Shown: positions 9,019-17,794, numbered from the stretch's first letter. The stretch is 38,970 nt of DNA from Mesorhizobium sp. M2E.F.Ca.ET.219.01.1.1 (GCF_004016445.2 NZ_SADT02000011.1:1-38970); one strand, 5' to 3'. Numbers and translations are program-made. The notes: a model not told the origin generated them from the sequence alone.

Positions 9019-9034
9019 TGTCCGATGTCCGACA
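9019..9034 (+). promoter_or_regulatory. NifA upstream activator site upstream of asnB pseudogene
   Basis: TGTCCGATGTCCGACA is an exact TGT-N10-ACA site. It is followed about 60 bp later by a -24/-12 element facing the asparagine synthase relic. Confidence 0.65.
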
Positions 9035-9094
9035 ATGTCGGATGCGGATCGTAGCTGGGCTAGATCCGTCACTTTGCCTCGATGGTTTCCCACT

Positions 9095-9108
9095 GGCCTT
9101 ATATCTGC
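9095..9108 (+). promoter_or_regulatory. Probable sigma-54 promoter of asnB pseudogene
   Basis: GGCCTTATATCTGC has exact GG-N10-GC spacing with a T before it and a T after it. The -12 half is CTGCT rather than TTGCT. The predicted start (about 9120) falls just before the relic coding sequence. Confidence 0.55.
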
Positions 9109-9116
9109 TTCGCCCC

Positions 9117-9722
9117 AAATGCGGCGACATAACCTGTGCGGCATCTGTGAATGGATCGACTTCAATCGAGACCTCGGAGGTCCCGATGCGCGAAGGGAGC
9201 TTGCCGATATGACGGCCACCATAGCGAACCACGGTCCGGACGACGAGGGGACTTGGATCGGCGGGCCTGCGGCGCTGGGACACCACCGCCTGGCAATCAT
9301 CGATATCCAGGGCGGCCGTCAGCCGAGGATGCTCCAGGAGGATGGCCGACCTGACTTGGTGCTCGTCTACACGGGTGAGACTTACAACTACCGCGAGCTG
9401 CGTCAACAGCTGGCCGGCCTAGTCCATCGCATGAACACGAGCAGTGACACCGAGGTGGTGCTGCACCGCCCCCGCGAGTGGGGCTCTTCGGCGGGTACAC
9501 TTTTTTCACGAAATCCGTGAATGTTTCTCGCGACATCATCCCGCAATCGGTGGTGCAGCGGGTGAAGAGCCCGTATCCGGCTATCCAGAATGCCGCCTAC
9601 GACAAAATACTACGTACGCGGTTCACTGCGATGCTGGACGACCTAGTGCCGGCAGTGGCACCGCTGTTGTCCGTCGACAGGTCCCGCGCTTGCTCGGTGC
9701 GACCAACAACCTTAAGCGCTAG
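9117..9722 (+). pseudogene. asnB: Asparagine synthase (glutamine-hydrolysing) pseudogene
   Basis: The first part reads like the class II amidotransferase domain of AsnB: LCGICEWIDF, then NHGPDDEGTW, LGHHRLAIID and GETYNYRELR. The normal initiator Met before the nucleophile Cys is replaced by CTG (9132-9134), and the next ATG upstream (9117) would leave the Cys buried. After about 9475 the reading frame shifts to the extreme C-terminus of the same family (PQSVVQRVKSPYPAIQ...VAPLLSVDRSRA). The middle of the gene, including the ATP-binding synthase core, is missing, so the gene is dead. It follows a NifA site and a -24/-12 element, so an active ancestor was probably a symbiotic gene. The exact junction is uncertain. 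Confidence 0.8.
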
Positions 9723-9948
9723 GGCGTAACCTGACCCTGCAAGATCTCCTCACCGACTATAAGGTGCGCCTCACGATCTGAGACGATGGGACAGGATGGC
9801 TAAGGAGGTGCGCCGTCTTGCATGCCCCGCCACCGAGGCGAACCCTCTTGGCTACGCGCGCCACAGCGACGCTCCATATCGTCAGGCCTGCGTCTCATGC
9901 TCAGATGAGCCGGTATTTGGCTCTCTCATCAGCAAACCGAGAGAGCCC

Positions 9949-10182
9949 ATGCCAAGACGGAAGCAAGCAAGACGAACGAGCGTCAGAGATATCCTGCGCC
10001 TGACCCATAAACAGGGCAGTCCGGTGGGCCAGGTGGCAGAGCAACTGAGGTTCGGCAAGACTTCGGCTTCCACCTATCTGCGGGCGCTGGAGACGGGCTG
10101 TCGTGCAGGCCCTGCATGCGGCTTTGAGGACGATGCGATGTTGAAACACCGTCTGTTGCGCCGAATCGGCCGTCGGCCACAC
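9949..10182 (+). pseudogene. IS21-family istA transposase N-terminal relic
   Basis: The stretch begins MPRRKQARRTSVRDILRLTHKQG, followed by a helix-turn-helix like region (GQVAEQLRFGKTSASTYL) and FEDDAMLKHRLLRRIGRRP. As I recall the family, this matches the first 80 or so residues of rhizobial IstA. The catalytic domain and istB are absent. No function is expected. Bases 10183-10352 show nothing else. Confidence 0.6.
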
Positions 10183-10352
10183 GTTGGGTCGTCATCAGGT
10201 TCTCGACAGCTTGCCGGTGTCAAATCCAAACCGTGGTCGGCGATCCCCACCAGGGTGGGAAGGCAGCGCTGATATAGCCGAACGTCGATCAAGTCACGAT
10301 CAACTATTGCCTCATGTCACATGCCCTGCGGGACTGAAAAACGGAGAAGAAC

Positions 10353-11468
10353 ATGTGCGATGCAAAACTGAAGACCGTGCTTTCGCTTTTTTCGCCGGTG
10401 GCCAGCAAATTAGATGCTCTCTCGTCCAACGGACCAGCGACGGATGCAAATTGCGTTAAGCTAAATACGAACGAGAACCCGTTTCCGTTGCCGAAGAGCG
10501 TAATGCAAAGTGCAATTGCTGCGATCGAACACCAGTATCTTTATCCGGAAGACGACAATCTCAGCTTAAGGGCAGCTGCCTCCGATGCTTACGGATTTTC
10601 CAAAGATCAGGTGATTGCCGGCAACGGTTCGTCGGAGCTGCTCGGACTCATCTACAGAGCTTTCCTCGCCCCAGGAGATAGAGTGGCGATGCTGTCGCCC
10701 GGATTTTCGTTCAACCGTAAACTTGCCATGTTGCAGGGTGCCGAGTTTCTCGAAATCGCATCGAGCGAAGCTCATCCCCTGCCGATAGAAAAACTGCTGT
10801 CCGGCCCCGCAAAAGACGCGAAGTTCATTCTGTTGGCTAATCCGAACAATCCGACCGGAACATTCGTGCCGGTGGCCGAAATCGAACGCCTTGTGGAGCA
10901 AGCAGATCGCTTGGTCGTCTTGGATGAGGCCTACGTTGACTTCGCACCCGACAATGCCCTGCGCCTCGTCAATAGACATCCGAATCTTTTGATCTTGAGG
11001 ACTTTTTCAAAGAGCTATGCTGCTGCTGGCGTGCGAGTCGGCTTCGGTTTCGGTCACCCAGAAATCATTGGCAGGCTGCGCAACATCCAGAATGTCTTCA
11101 ACATGAACGTGATCGGGCAGGCGGTCGGGAAAAGCATTCTTGCGCATCGCCACGCCTACGAAGAGAACCACAGGCACATCAAGCATGAACGACAGCGAGT
11201 GACCCTGGCGCTGTTGCAACTTGGCTTTTCCGTAACACCCTCCCACGCAAACTTTTTGCTGGCCCGTGTGCCGGCGGGACAGGAGGGCTCATGCTGGCAA
11301 GCCGCGTTGAAAGAGCAGGCGATCCTCATCGCCAGCTTTCCTGACGTAGATTTGAAGAACTGTATTCGCGTCAGCATTGGCACCACAGAGCAGATGGACA
11401 AATTCCTTGCTGCCGCCAAACGCGTCTGTATGAGCTTTAAGAAGAATCGCGGTGTGCACAAGCATTAA
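10353..11468 (+). CDS. HisC-like PLP-dependent aminotransferase
   Basis: The 371-residue protein is a class I/II aminotransferase of the histidinol-phosphate aminotransferase group. Landmarks are NTNENPFPLP near the start, the cofactor-binding NPNNPTG at 163-169, DEAYVDF at 191-197, the Schiff-base Lys220 in TFSKSYAAAGVRVG, and an Arg-containing C-terminus (IRVSIGTTEQM). A clear GGAGAA ribosome site precedes ATG 10353. Synteny does not favour histidine synthesis: no his genes are near, and 94 bp downstream is a flavin monooxygenase gene. It may transaminate a different amino acid or a specialised metabolite. I see no NifA or -24/-12 site upstream. Confidence 0.85.
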   Translation: MCDAKLKTVLSLFSPVASKLDALSSNGPATDANCVKLNTNENPFPLPKSVMQSAIAAIEHQYLYPEDDNLSLRAAASDAYGFSKDQVIAGNGSSELLGLIYRAFLAPGDRVAMLSPGFSFNRKLAMLQGAEFLEIASSEAHPLPIEKLLSGPAKDAKFILLANPNNPTGTFVPVAEIERLVEQADRLVVLDEAYVDFAPDNALRLVNRHPNLLILRTFSKSYAAAGVRVGFGFGHPEIIGRLRNIQNVFNMNVIGQAVGKSILAHRHAYEENHRHIKHERQRVTLALLQLGFSVTPSHANFLLARVPAGQEGSCWQAALKEQAILIASFPDVDLKNCIRVSIGTTEQMDKFLAAAKRVCMSFKKNRGVHKH

Positions 11469-11562
11469 GTCAATTCACATTAAGCGCCAAGTAATAGGTG
11501 CTGATATGTCGCCAGCTATGATGATTAGCGAATAAATAATAGGTAATTTGGAGAACAATTAA

Positions 11563-12597
11563 TTGAAGAAAATTTCCGCTTCGGGCCTGACCTTCGGCAT
11601 CTTCGATCATCTGGACGAAAACGGCGATGACATCGCACAACAATATGCAGATCGGCTGAGCCTAGCAGAAGCGTGCGATGGCTATGGCTTTTATGCGTAT
11701 CATCTCGCCGAGCACCACTGTACGCCGCATGGCAGAGGTCCATCACCGAATTTGTTCTTAGCGAGCGTCGCCCAGCGAACCCGCAGTCTTCGTGTTGGTC
11801 CCATGGTAATGCTACTTGCGCTCTATCATCCGCTGCGTGCCTTCGAGGAGATCTGCATGCTTGATCAGTTGAGCGGCGGCAGGCTTGAACTCGGCATAGG
11901 GCGCGGCTCTGCTCCCACTGAATTGGGATACTTCGGGGTTGCTGTAGAAGCAGCACCAGAACAGTATGCGGAGGCCAGTGAGATTCTCATCAATGCGATG
12001 AAAGGCGGGACGCTTTCTTATCAGGGCCGCCACTTTGAGTTGAAAGATGTTCCGCTGACGTTGAGACCTCACCAATATCCCCATCCGCCGACATGGATCG
12101 CCACCAATCGACCCGAGCCGGCTAGCTGGGCCGCTGCGAATGGGGCAAACATCGCCTGCGTCGGACCTTCCACTTCTGTTCGCAGCGTTACCGACGCGTT
12201 CCGCGCCGCCCGAATTCACGATGCTGACATTGGCCAGCAAGCGCCATTTCTTGGATTGCTCCGAATGGTGGTGATAGGGCGTTCTGAAACAGATGCGTAT
12301 TTGCTCGCAGCACCTGCCTATGAACGATGGCTCAATAGCTTCAAATTTCTATACGAACTAAATGCCATTTCCACTCCACCAAACTTGCCTTTGAACTTCG
12401 ATGCAGCAATTGAAAGTGAATTGTGCGTCGTGGGAACGGCAGATTCTGTCCGAAAAGCTCTCCTTGATCAGCTGGAAGAGGCAGGTGCTAATTATCTTCT
12501 GTGTCAACTGGCATTTGGGGATTTGCCGCTGGATGCCTCACTATACACCGCATCGGCCATTCGATCCGAAATCATGGCTCGAGTTGCCGCATCGTGA
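11563..12597 (+). CDS. Luciferase-like flavin-dependent monooxygenase (second)
   Basis: This 344-residue protein is an LLM-family FMN-dependent monooxygenase. Typical stretches are LTFGIFDHLDENGDD at the start, YHLAEHHCTPHG, GPMVMLLALYHPLRAFEEICMLDQLSGGRLELGIGRG, and HPPTWIATNRPEPASWAA. It starts at TTG 11563, with TTGGAGAA about 10 bp upstream; no ATG with a better site is near. It follows the aminotransferase gene in an AT-richer patch and is closed by a strong hairpin, so the two genes probably form one unit. It is only distantly similar to the monooxygenase at 4337. The substrate is unknown. Confidence 0.85.
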   Translation: MKKISASGLTFGIFDHLDENGDDIAQQYADRLSLAEACDGYGFYAYHLAEHHCTPHGRGPSPNLFLASVAQRTRSLRVGPMVMLLALYHPLRAFEEICMLDQLSGGRLELGIGRGSAPTELGYFGVAVEAAPEQYAEASEILINAMKGGTLSYQGRHFELKDVPLTLRPHQYPHPPTWIATNRPEPASWAAANGANIACVGPSTSVRSVTDAFRAARIHDADIGQQAPFLGLLRMVVIGRSETDAYLLAAPAYERWLNSFKFLYELNAISTPPNLPLNFDAAIESELCVVGTADSVRKALLDQLEEAGANYLLCQLAFGDLPLDASLYTASAIRSEIMARVAAS

Positions 12598-12613
12598 ATC
12601 CGTCGTGTGATTG

Positions 12614-12639
12614 GAGGAGCAGCGGCAGCGCTGCTCCTC
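12614..12639 (+). terminator. Strong hairpin, probable transcription terminator
   Basis: GAGGAGCAGCG and CGCTGCTCCTC form a perfect 11-bp stem with the 4-base loop GCAG, 16 bp after the monooxygenase stop. No T-run follows, so it may be an imperfect terminator or a message-stabilising stem. Confidence 0.55.
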
Positions 12640-12679
12640 ATTGCGAAACGGTTGTGGGGGCCGGACTCCTGTCAGGTGT

Positions 12680-12790
12680 AAACCATTGGAGCACGTCCTA
12701 TCTGATCCAGGTCATATCCTGCGGCTTTGAAGTAGTTGGCACATTCGGCTGGGGTGAAGAGGTCGACGACCGCGCCGAGGCCTTGCCCCT
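12680..12790 (-). pseudogene. IS630-family transposase, C-terminal relic
   Basis: The minus strand reads AVVDLFTPAECANYFKAAGYD, the typical end of IS630-type transposases. The preceding coding part is missing here but appears beyond the IS3 element at 13862-13965, in the same orientation. This suggests one transposase gene split by insertion. Confidence 0.65.
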
Positions 12791-12841
12791 CTGATCTAAT
12801 CCGGTTTGAAGTTCGTTCTGGCCCATCCAGAGGATCAGGAC

Positions 12842-13108
12842 ATGAAACGCAGCCGCTTCTCTGAAGAGCAGATCATCGGAATTTTGAAGAAACACGAGGC
12901 CGGGGTATCGGTTGGCGATCTGTGCCGCAAGCACGGGGTCAGCGACGCCTCGATCTACAATTGGAAGGCCCGCTTCGGCGGGATGGATGTCACCGAGGCT
13001 CGGCGACCTGAAGGGCTGGAGGACGAGAACACGCGCCTGAAGCGGCTTCTGGCCGACGCCATGCTCGACAATGCCGCGTTGAAGGACCTTGTGGGAAAGA
13101 AATGGTGA
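12842..13108 (+). CDS. IS3-family transposase OrfA
   Basis: The 88-residue protein starts MKRSRFSEEQIIGILKKHEAG and has the helix-turn-helix (VGDLCRKHGVSDASIYNWK) and leucine-rich tail (ENTRLKRLLADAMLDNAALKDL) of IS3 OrfA proteins, which bind the element ends. ATG 12842 is the natural family start. Its end overlaps the orfB start by 7 bp, as expected for programmed -1 frameshifting or coupling. It looks intact, but without OrfB it should not transpose on its own. Confidence 0.85.
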   Translation: MKRSRFSEEQIIGILKKHEAGVSVGDLCRKHGVSDASIYNWKARFGGMDVTEARRPEGLEDENTRLKRLLADAMLDNAALKDLVGKKW

Positions 13109-13862
13109 CGCCCGCCGCCAAGCGGAAAGCTGTCGCTCGCCTGAAGGAAGGCTTCGGGATGAGCAAACGGCGGGCGTGTAAAGCCATCGGCTGTTGCCGC
13201 ATGACGGTTCGCTACCAGACCAGCAGGCCGGACGACCGGGAGGTTCGCGAGCGGATGAAGGCGATCGCGCAGGAGCGTCGCCGGTTCGGCTACCGGCGTC
13301 TTCTCGTGATGCTGAGGCGGGAGGGCCTGGTCGTGAACCACAAGAAGCTGTTCCGGCTCTATCGGGAGGAGAAGCTCGCCTCTCTCTCGGGCATGCGGGT
13401 TGCCCGCGAATTGGACCGGCTCATCACTAGCGCGGCCGGCCCAGGATGATCGTCAGCGACAATGGCAGCGAGTTCACCTCGAACGCCATCCTCTCCTGGG
13501 CGGATCAGAACCGCGTCGAATGGCATTACATTGCGCCCGGCAAGCCGATGCAGAATGGCTTCATCGAGAGCTTCAACGGCCGACTGCGCGATGAACTGCT
13601 CAACGAGACGCTGTTCACCTCGCTGGCTCAGGCGCGCGTAGCCATCGCCCTGTGGCACGCCGACTACAACACCGCGCGGCCGCACTCCCAAATCGCCTGG
13701 CAGACCCCGGCCAAGTTCGCCAGCACCTTCAATCCGCGACGGTCGCTCGCGCTGCGCTATGCCAAAGGCTCCGCGCCAGCGCCCGTCGCTTCACCCGCCC
13801 AGCAGGGCACAACCCACGCCGGAAACGAACTCAAAACTGCTGGGGCAACGTCAGTCCCATAG
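13102..13862 (+). pseudogene. IS3-family transposase OrfB, internally deleted
   Basis: The first part (SKRRACKAIGCCRMTVRYQ, then RRRFGYRRLLVMLRREG and NHKKLFRLYREEKL) is the OrfB N-terminal domain. The sequence then jumps to ARELDRLI and, in another frame from 13434, to GRPRMIVSDNGSEFTS and KPMQNGFIESFNGRLRDELLNE. The segment with the first catalytic Asp of the DDE triad is absent. The second Asp (SDNG) and the Glu (FIESFNG) remain. The gene cannot give a working transposase. Confidence 0.85.
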
Positions 13863-13965
13863 AGCCTTGATGGTCGGCCTTTGCTCGCAGCAGCGCCTTA
13901 GGTTGGGCGAAGGCGTTCTCAATCGGATTGAAGTCGGGACTGTAGGGCGGCAGGTAGAGCAGGCT
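13862..13965 (-). pseudogene. IS630-family transposase, internal relic
   Basis: The minus strand reads LLYLPPYSPDFNPIENAFAQ followed by KALLRAKADHQGS, the conserved DDE-domain end of IS630 transposases with its catalytic Glu in PIENA. Together with 12680-12790 it makes up the C-terminal third of one gene, split by the IS3 element. The N-terminal part is missing. Bases 13966-14482 contain no further gene I can support. Confidence 0.7.
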
Positions 13966-14482
13966 CGCCTGCGGCCTCAATCGCGCCGCGCAGGGTTCTC
14001 CAGGCGGATGTCGCCAATGTCAAATTTGCTGGCATCCATGTCGCCCTCGCTTTCTGGTTCGAGATCGGAAAATCGCCGAATAATCAGCACATCAACCTGC
14101 GCCTGAAGGAGCTCACTGCCACTTTCGGCTGGCGGGGTGTGCCGCCCCACAATTAGAATGTCAATTGTCGTGCCAACCGCACAAGCGAAGGCCAGAAAGC
14201 CAACATGTGTTCTGCGGCTTAATTAAGAGTCAGCCGATGTCGGCCGAACATCACCTTGTCTCGAAGTCGACGATCCGACAGCAGATTGCGAAAGTTGGCG
14301 CGATGCGAAACAAACTGCTGAAGCGCTCAACTTTTATTGATCACGCGTGTTGGACGCGACGCACTCCCGTTCCAATCGGGCTGAGCGCAAATTCTCCCGG
14401 TTCACAAAACTGAGTCGCTGGAGTAGTGGGGGCGCAGAGAAATCTCCGGTCGCAGCCTTACCCGGTCAAAACAAGGATACCA

Positions 14483-15184
14483 ATGATGAAGACTCTCGCC
14501 GTCTGCTCTGGCGGATTGGACTCCGTTTCCCTTGCTCACATGGTGGCAGCGGAGCACGAACTCACCGGCCTTCTATCTTTCGACTATGGCCAACGGCACA
14601 GGAAGGAATTGGGCTTCGCCGCTCTTTGCGCGCAGCGACTGAAGGTCCCGCACCAGATCATCGACATCGGCGAAATTGGCCGTGGCCTTTCCGGCTCAGC
14701 GCTGACTAGCAGTATCGACGTGCCGGACGGCCACTACGCCGAAGACACGATGAAGATTACGGTGGTGCCGAACCGCAATGCCATCATGTTGGCAATCGCC
14801 TTCGGTCTCGCCGCCGCCCACAGCGCCGAAGCGGTGGCGGCGGCCGTGCATGGTGGGGACCATTTCATCTATCCCGATTGCCGTCCGGCCTTCATTGAAG
14901 CTTTCCAGACAATGCAAGACCGCGCGCTCGACGGCTATGCGCAGATACGCCTCTATGCACCGTATGTGAATCTCGGAAAAGCTGACATTGTTGCGGATGG
15001 CGCAAGATACGGCACCCCGTTTGCTGAGACCTGGTCCTGTTACAAGGGCGGCGTGCGTCACTGCGGACGATGCGGGACCTGCGTCGAGCGGCGCGAAGCG
15101 TTCCATCTCGCCGGGCACGCTGATCCCACCGACTACGAGGACGCCGATTTCTGGCTTGAGGCGCTGCGCAGGAGGCGCGCGTAA
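14483..15184 (+). CDS. queC: QueC, 7-cyano-7-deazaguanine (preQ0) synthase
   Basis: QueC converts 7-carboxy-7-deazaguanine, ammonia and ATP to preQ0. The 233-residue protein has the PP-loop SGGLDSVS at residues 9-16, DYGQRHRKE, PNRNAIML, and the C-terminal zinc cysteines CYKGG...CGRCGTC. I start it at ATG 14483, which follows AAGGA; an adjacent ATG at 14486 is equally possible. It overlaps queD by one base and forms a three-gene operon queC-queD-queE. I see no convincing NifA promoter upstream. Confidence 0.93.
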   Translation: MMKTLAVCSGGLDSVSLAHMVAAEHELTGLLSFDYGQRHRKELGFAALCAQRLKVPHQIIDIGEIGRGLSGSALTSSIDVPDGHYAEDTMKITVVPNRNAIMLAIAFGLAAAHSAEAVAAAVHGGDHFIYPDCRPAFIEAFQTMQDRALDGYAQIRLYAPYVNLGKADIVADGARYGTPFAETWSCYKGGVRHCGRCGTCVERREAFHLAGHADPTDYEDADFWLEALRRRRA

Positions 15185-15540
15185 TGTTCCACATCACCAA
15201 GGAATTCCACTTCTCGGCCTCGCATCAGCTCACCTCCTTGCCTCCCAACCATCAATGCGCGCGCCTGCACGGGCATAACTATGTCGTCGTAGTGGAGCTG
15301 TCGGCCAAGGAACTGGACGCCCACGGCTTCGTGCGCGACTATCACGATCTGGCGCCGCTCAAACGCTACATTGACGAGAGCTTCGACCATCGGCACCTCA
15401 ACGACGTGCTGGGACATGAGAAGGTCACGGCGGAATGCCTGGCCAGACATTTCTATGAATGGTGCAAGGCACGTCTGCCGCAGACCGCGGCCGTGCGCGT
15501 TAGCGAAACACCGAAAACTTGGGCGGAATACCGTCCGTGA
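15184..15540 (+). CDS. queD: QueD, 6-carboxytetrahydropterin synthase
   Basis: QueD makes 6-carboxy-5,6,7,8-tetrahydropterin from dihydroneopterin triphosphate, the first committed step to preQ0. The 118-residue protein shows the zinc histidines in EFHFSASHQL and LHGHNYVV, the ARLHGHNY motif, and a catalytic-type DHRHLN. The normal length for this family is about 120 residues. ATG 15184 sits inside the queC stop (TAATG), and the stop overlaps the GTG of queE, so the three genes look translationally coupled. Confidence 0.92.
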   Translation: MFHITKEFHFSASHQLTSLPPNHQCARLHGHNYVVVVELSAKELDAHGFVRDYHDLAPLKRYIDESFDHRHLNDVLGHEKVTAECLARHFYEWCKARLPQTAAVRVSETPKTWAEYRP

Positions 15541-16271
15541 CCGACATGCATCCCGCAATCCGTGTGAGCGAGATATTCGGGCCGACTATCCAGGGCGAGT
15601 GCGTGCTCATCGGCTTGCCGACGGTGTTCATCAGAACCGGCGGATGTGATTATCGCTGTTCATGGTGCGACAGCCTTCACGCGGTGGACAATCAGTATCG
15701 CCATGAATGGCTACCGATGCCGATCGATGCCGTGTGGCAAACCGTCCATGCGCTTTCCGGCGGCAGGCCGGTTATGGTCTCCTTGTCAGGCGGCAACCCG
15801 GCCATTCAGCCGTTCGGTCCCCTCATAGAACGCGGCCATCGCGAGGGCTATCGTTTTGCACTGGAAACGCAGGGTTCCGTGGTGAGGGAGTGGTTTGCGG
15901 ATCTTGACGTGCTGACCCTTAGCCCAAAGCCGCCGTCCAGCGAGATGACCACCCGTTGGGCTGCGTTTGATGCATGCCTCGAAGCGGCGCAAGAGAAGCC
16001 GCAAATCGTGCTCAAGCTCGTCGTTTTCGACGAGAGTGACTATGCCTACGCCAAAGAAGTCGCGGCGAGATATCCGCACCTTCCGATCTATCTGCAACCC
16101 GGCAATCACACGCCGCCGCGCCCTGGCAGTGAAGACGCCTCTGTCGACTTGGACGGAATAATGATGCGAATGGAATGGCTTGTCGAAAGGGTGACTAGCG
16201 ACAGGTGGTTCGAAGCCCGCGTGTTGCCGCAGCTGCACGTTCTGCTTTGGGGTAACAAGAGGGCGGTCTAG
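15537..16271 (+). CDS. queE: QueE, 7-carboxy-7-deazaguanine synthase (radical SAM)
   Basis: QueE is a radical SAM enzyme that contracts the ring of 6-carboxytetrahydropterin to 7-carboxy-7-deazaguanine. The cluster motif Cx3Cx2C is present (GGCDYRCSWCD), with SEIFGPTIQGE before it and SLSGGNPA for SAM binding after it. GTG 15537 overlaps the queD stop; ATG 15546 is an alternative. The C-terminal region (LQPGNHTPPRP to LLWGNKRAV) is repeated in degraded form at 17937-18135. No queF or tgt gene is in the window. Confidence 0.92.
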   Translation: MTDMHPAIRVSEIFGPTIQGECVLIGLPTVFIRTGGCDYRCSWCDSLHAVDNQYRHEWLPMPIDAVWQTVHALSGGRPVMVSLSGGNPAIQPFGPLIERGHREGYRFALETQGSVVREWFADLDVLTLSPKPPSSEMTTRWAAFDACLEAAQEKPQIVLKLVVFDESDYAYAKEVAARYPHLPIYLQPGNHTPPRPGSEDASVDLDGIMMRMEWLVERVTSDRWFEARVLPQLHVLLWGNKRAV

Positions 16272-17041
16272 TCTGCGGCTTGCGTCGCACCGGAAGGCCG
16301 GGCTCCAACGGCTTGGCAGGCTCTCTTCGCGTGCCGAGTACAGCCGAGCTTTGTTCGCGTCAGCGGTCTCGCGATTGTGCGGCTGGAAACCGCCCGGACA
16401 CCCCGCTGCCGGCGTGTGTCACCTTGACTCCGATGAGCTGTCGTCACGCAAAGTTGAAATCCGCAAGAACTGGCCTTCTCGCCCCACCTGCTCCGTCGCA
16501 AGCACGTCATCCCCTCATCCTTGTCCAGCTCTTATCGATGTATCTCATTGTCCGGCCTGACGCACGACTGTCAGCATGGGAATGCATCCATTGCGCAAAT
16601 GCCTTCCATAAAGAAGATCGATTTCCTCACTGGCCCAACGTGAAATATAGCAACGTTTTCGTGGCGTGGGTCGGCTGCGTCGGGAGTAGCGATGAAAACG
16701 TATTAGGGTCGCCTGCGTCTCCTTGGGCAGCGAGTGTAAAGTATAGCGATGCGGCCTCCGGCGCGAACGGCAGCCGCGCAGTGATCACCTTCGCCTGTGC
16801 CTTTGCGGCGGGGGTCAAGCGCTGGTCTGCTCAAATTTTTTATCGTTTAGCTGGTTGAAACTGCTCCCGTTGCGGGCTGCAGAAGCCGGCCAGCCGAGAA
16901 ACGGCAGCCGCACTTATGAAAGCACGCCAAGGCATGCGGGCATCTATCAGTTGCAAAGGACAATACTGGCCGCGCCGATTGGCCATCACGCGTCCATTAG
17001 GGCAGCCACCAACATCAGTTCGCAAGAGGAGCAAAAGTAAT
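16272..17041. other. Non-coding stretch between queE and carbonic anhydrase gene
   Basis: Reading frames are open here, but none resembles a known family. I found neither a TGT-N10-ACA site nor a -24/-12 element for the carbonic anhydrase gene. An AT-rich patch (TTTTTTATCGTTTAG, about 16837-16851) may hold an ordinary promoter. Confidence 0.4.
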
Positions 17042-17794
17042 ATGTATCGTCGTCACCTGATCAAAGGGTTGGTTGCGCTCGGCGCATGCCGGATTTGCGT
17101 TCAAGCCGCCCAAGCGACCAGTGCCCATTGGGGGTACACCGGTCCGGTCGGACCGGAGCACTGGGCTGATCTGGATAAGGAAAATTTCGTATGCTCTGCC
17201 GGCACGCAGCAATCGCCGATCAATATCAACAGCGCGGTCAAGGCGGATATCCCGCATATCGCCATCGGCTGGCACAAGGGCGGCGGCAATATGGTGAACA
17301 ACGGCCACACCATTCAAATCAATATGCCACAAGGCAGCACGCTGACCCGCAGCGATCGTGTCTACGAACTGGTACAGTTCCATTTCCATGCGCCAAGCGA
17401 ACATCACGTGGCGGGCAAGAGCTTCCCGATGGAGGTGCATTTCGTTCACAAGGACACGCAAAGTGGTACTCTGGGCGTGCTGGGCGTCTTTTTAACGCCC
17501 GGCGCGACAAATGCCAGCTTTGCTGCCCTTGCTGCGGCCTTTCCCGAACTGCCGAATGGGGAGGTGACGATCGACGAGGTGAATCCCAACTGGCTTCTGC
17601 CAGCCTCGCTTGGCTATTGGACTTATGAGGGCTCACTGACGACGCCGCCGTGCACCGAAAACGTCGAGTGGATGGTGGCGATGGAACCGGTTGACGTTGA
17701 TCCGGCAGACATCCAGCGATTTGCCTCCCTCTACCCGTCGAACGCGCGCCCTATTCATTCACCCAATCGACGCTTCATCCTGCGCCAGAGTTGA
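17042..17794 (+). CDS. Exported alpha-type carbonic anhydrase
   Basis: This is a 250-residue alpha-class carbonic anhydrase that interconverts CO2 and bicarbonate, probably in the periplasm. The N-terminus MYRRHLIKGLVALGACRI...AAQA looks like a signal peptide and has a twin-arginine flavour. Zinc ligands are visible as QFHFHAPSEH (two His) and EVHFVHK (third His), with the family stretch QSPININ early and SLTTPPCTE late. ATG 17042 has GAGGAG about 10 bp upstream. M. loti is known to carry a symbiosis-linked alpha carbonic anhydrase. The gene lies between queE and a queE 3' duplicate. Confidence 0.92.
   Translation: MYRRHLIKGLVALGACRICVQAAQATSAHWGYTGPVGPEHWADLDKENFVCSAGTQQSPININSAVKADIPHIAIGWHKGGGNMVNNGHTIQINMPQGSTLTRSDRVYELVQFHFHAPSEHHVAGKSFPMEVHFVHKDTQSGTLGVLGVFLTPGATNASFAALAAAFPELPNGEVTIDEVNPNWLLPASLGYWTYEGSLTTPPCTENVEWMVAMEPVDVDPADIQRFASLYPSNARPIHSPNRRFILRQS

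Larger units (their letters stand above)
12842..13862 (+). mobile_element. IS3-family insertion sequence remnant (orfA, broken orfB)
   Basis: The element holds an intact orfA and an orfB disrupted by an internal deletion and frameshift. It lies between two halves of an IS630-type transposase read on the minus strand, indicating a nested insertion. The terminal inverted repeats are not clearly visible. A short GTTTGAAGTTCG-like stretch near the left end and its inverted counterpart near the right end may be subterminal repeats. The outer borders are therefore approximate. Confidence 0.7.

Noticed and set aside
14420..14440. GG-N10-GC pattern (GGAGTAGTGGGGGC) upstream of queC
   Set aside because: The bases around both halves do not match TGGCAC or TTGC and no NifA site accompanies it.
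16280..16858. Plus-strand frame of 192 codons before the carbonic anhydrase gene
   Set aside because: There is no similarity I can recognise, no convincing start, and the composition is like that of the surrounding non-coding DNA.
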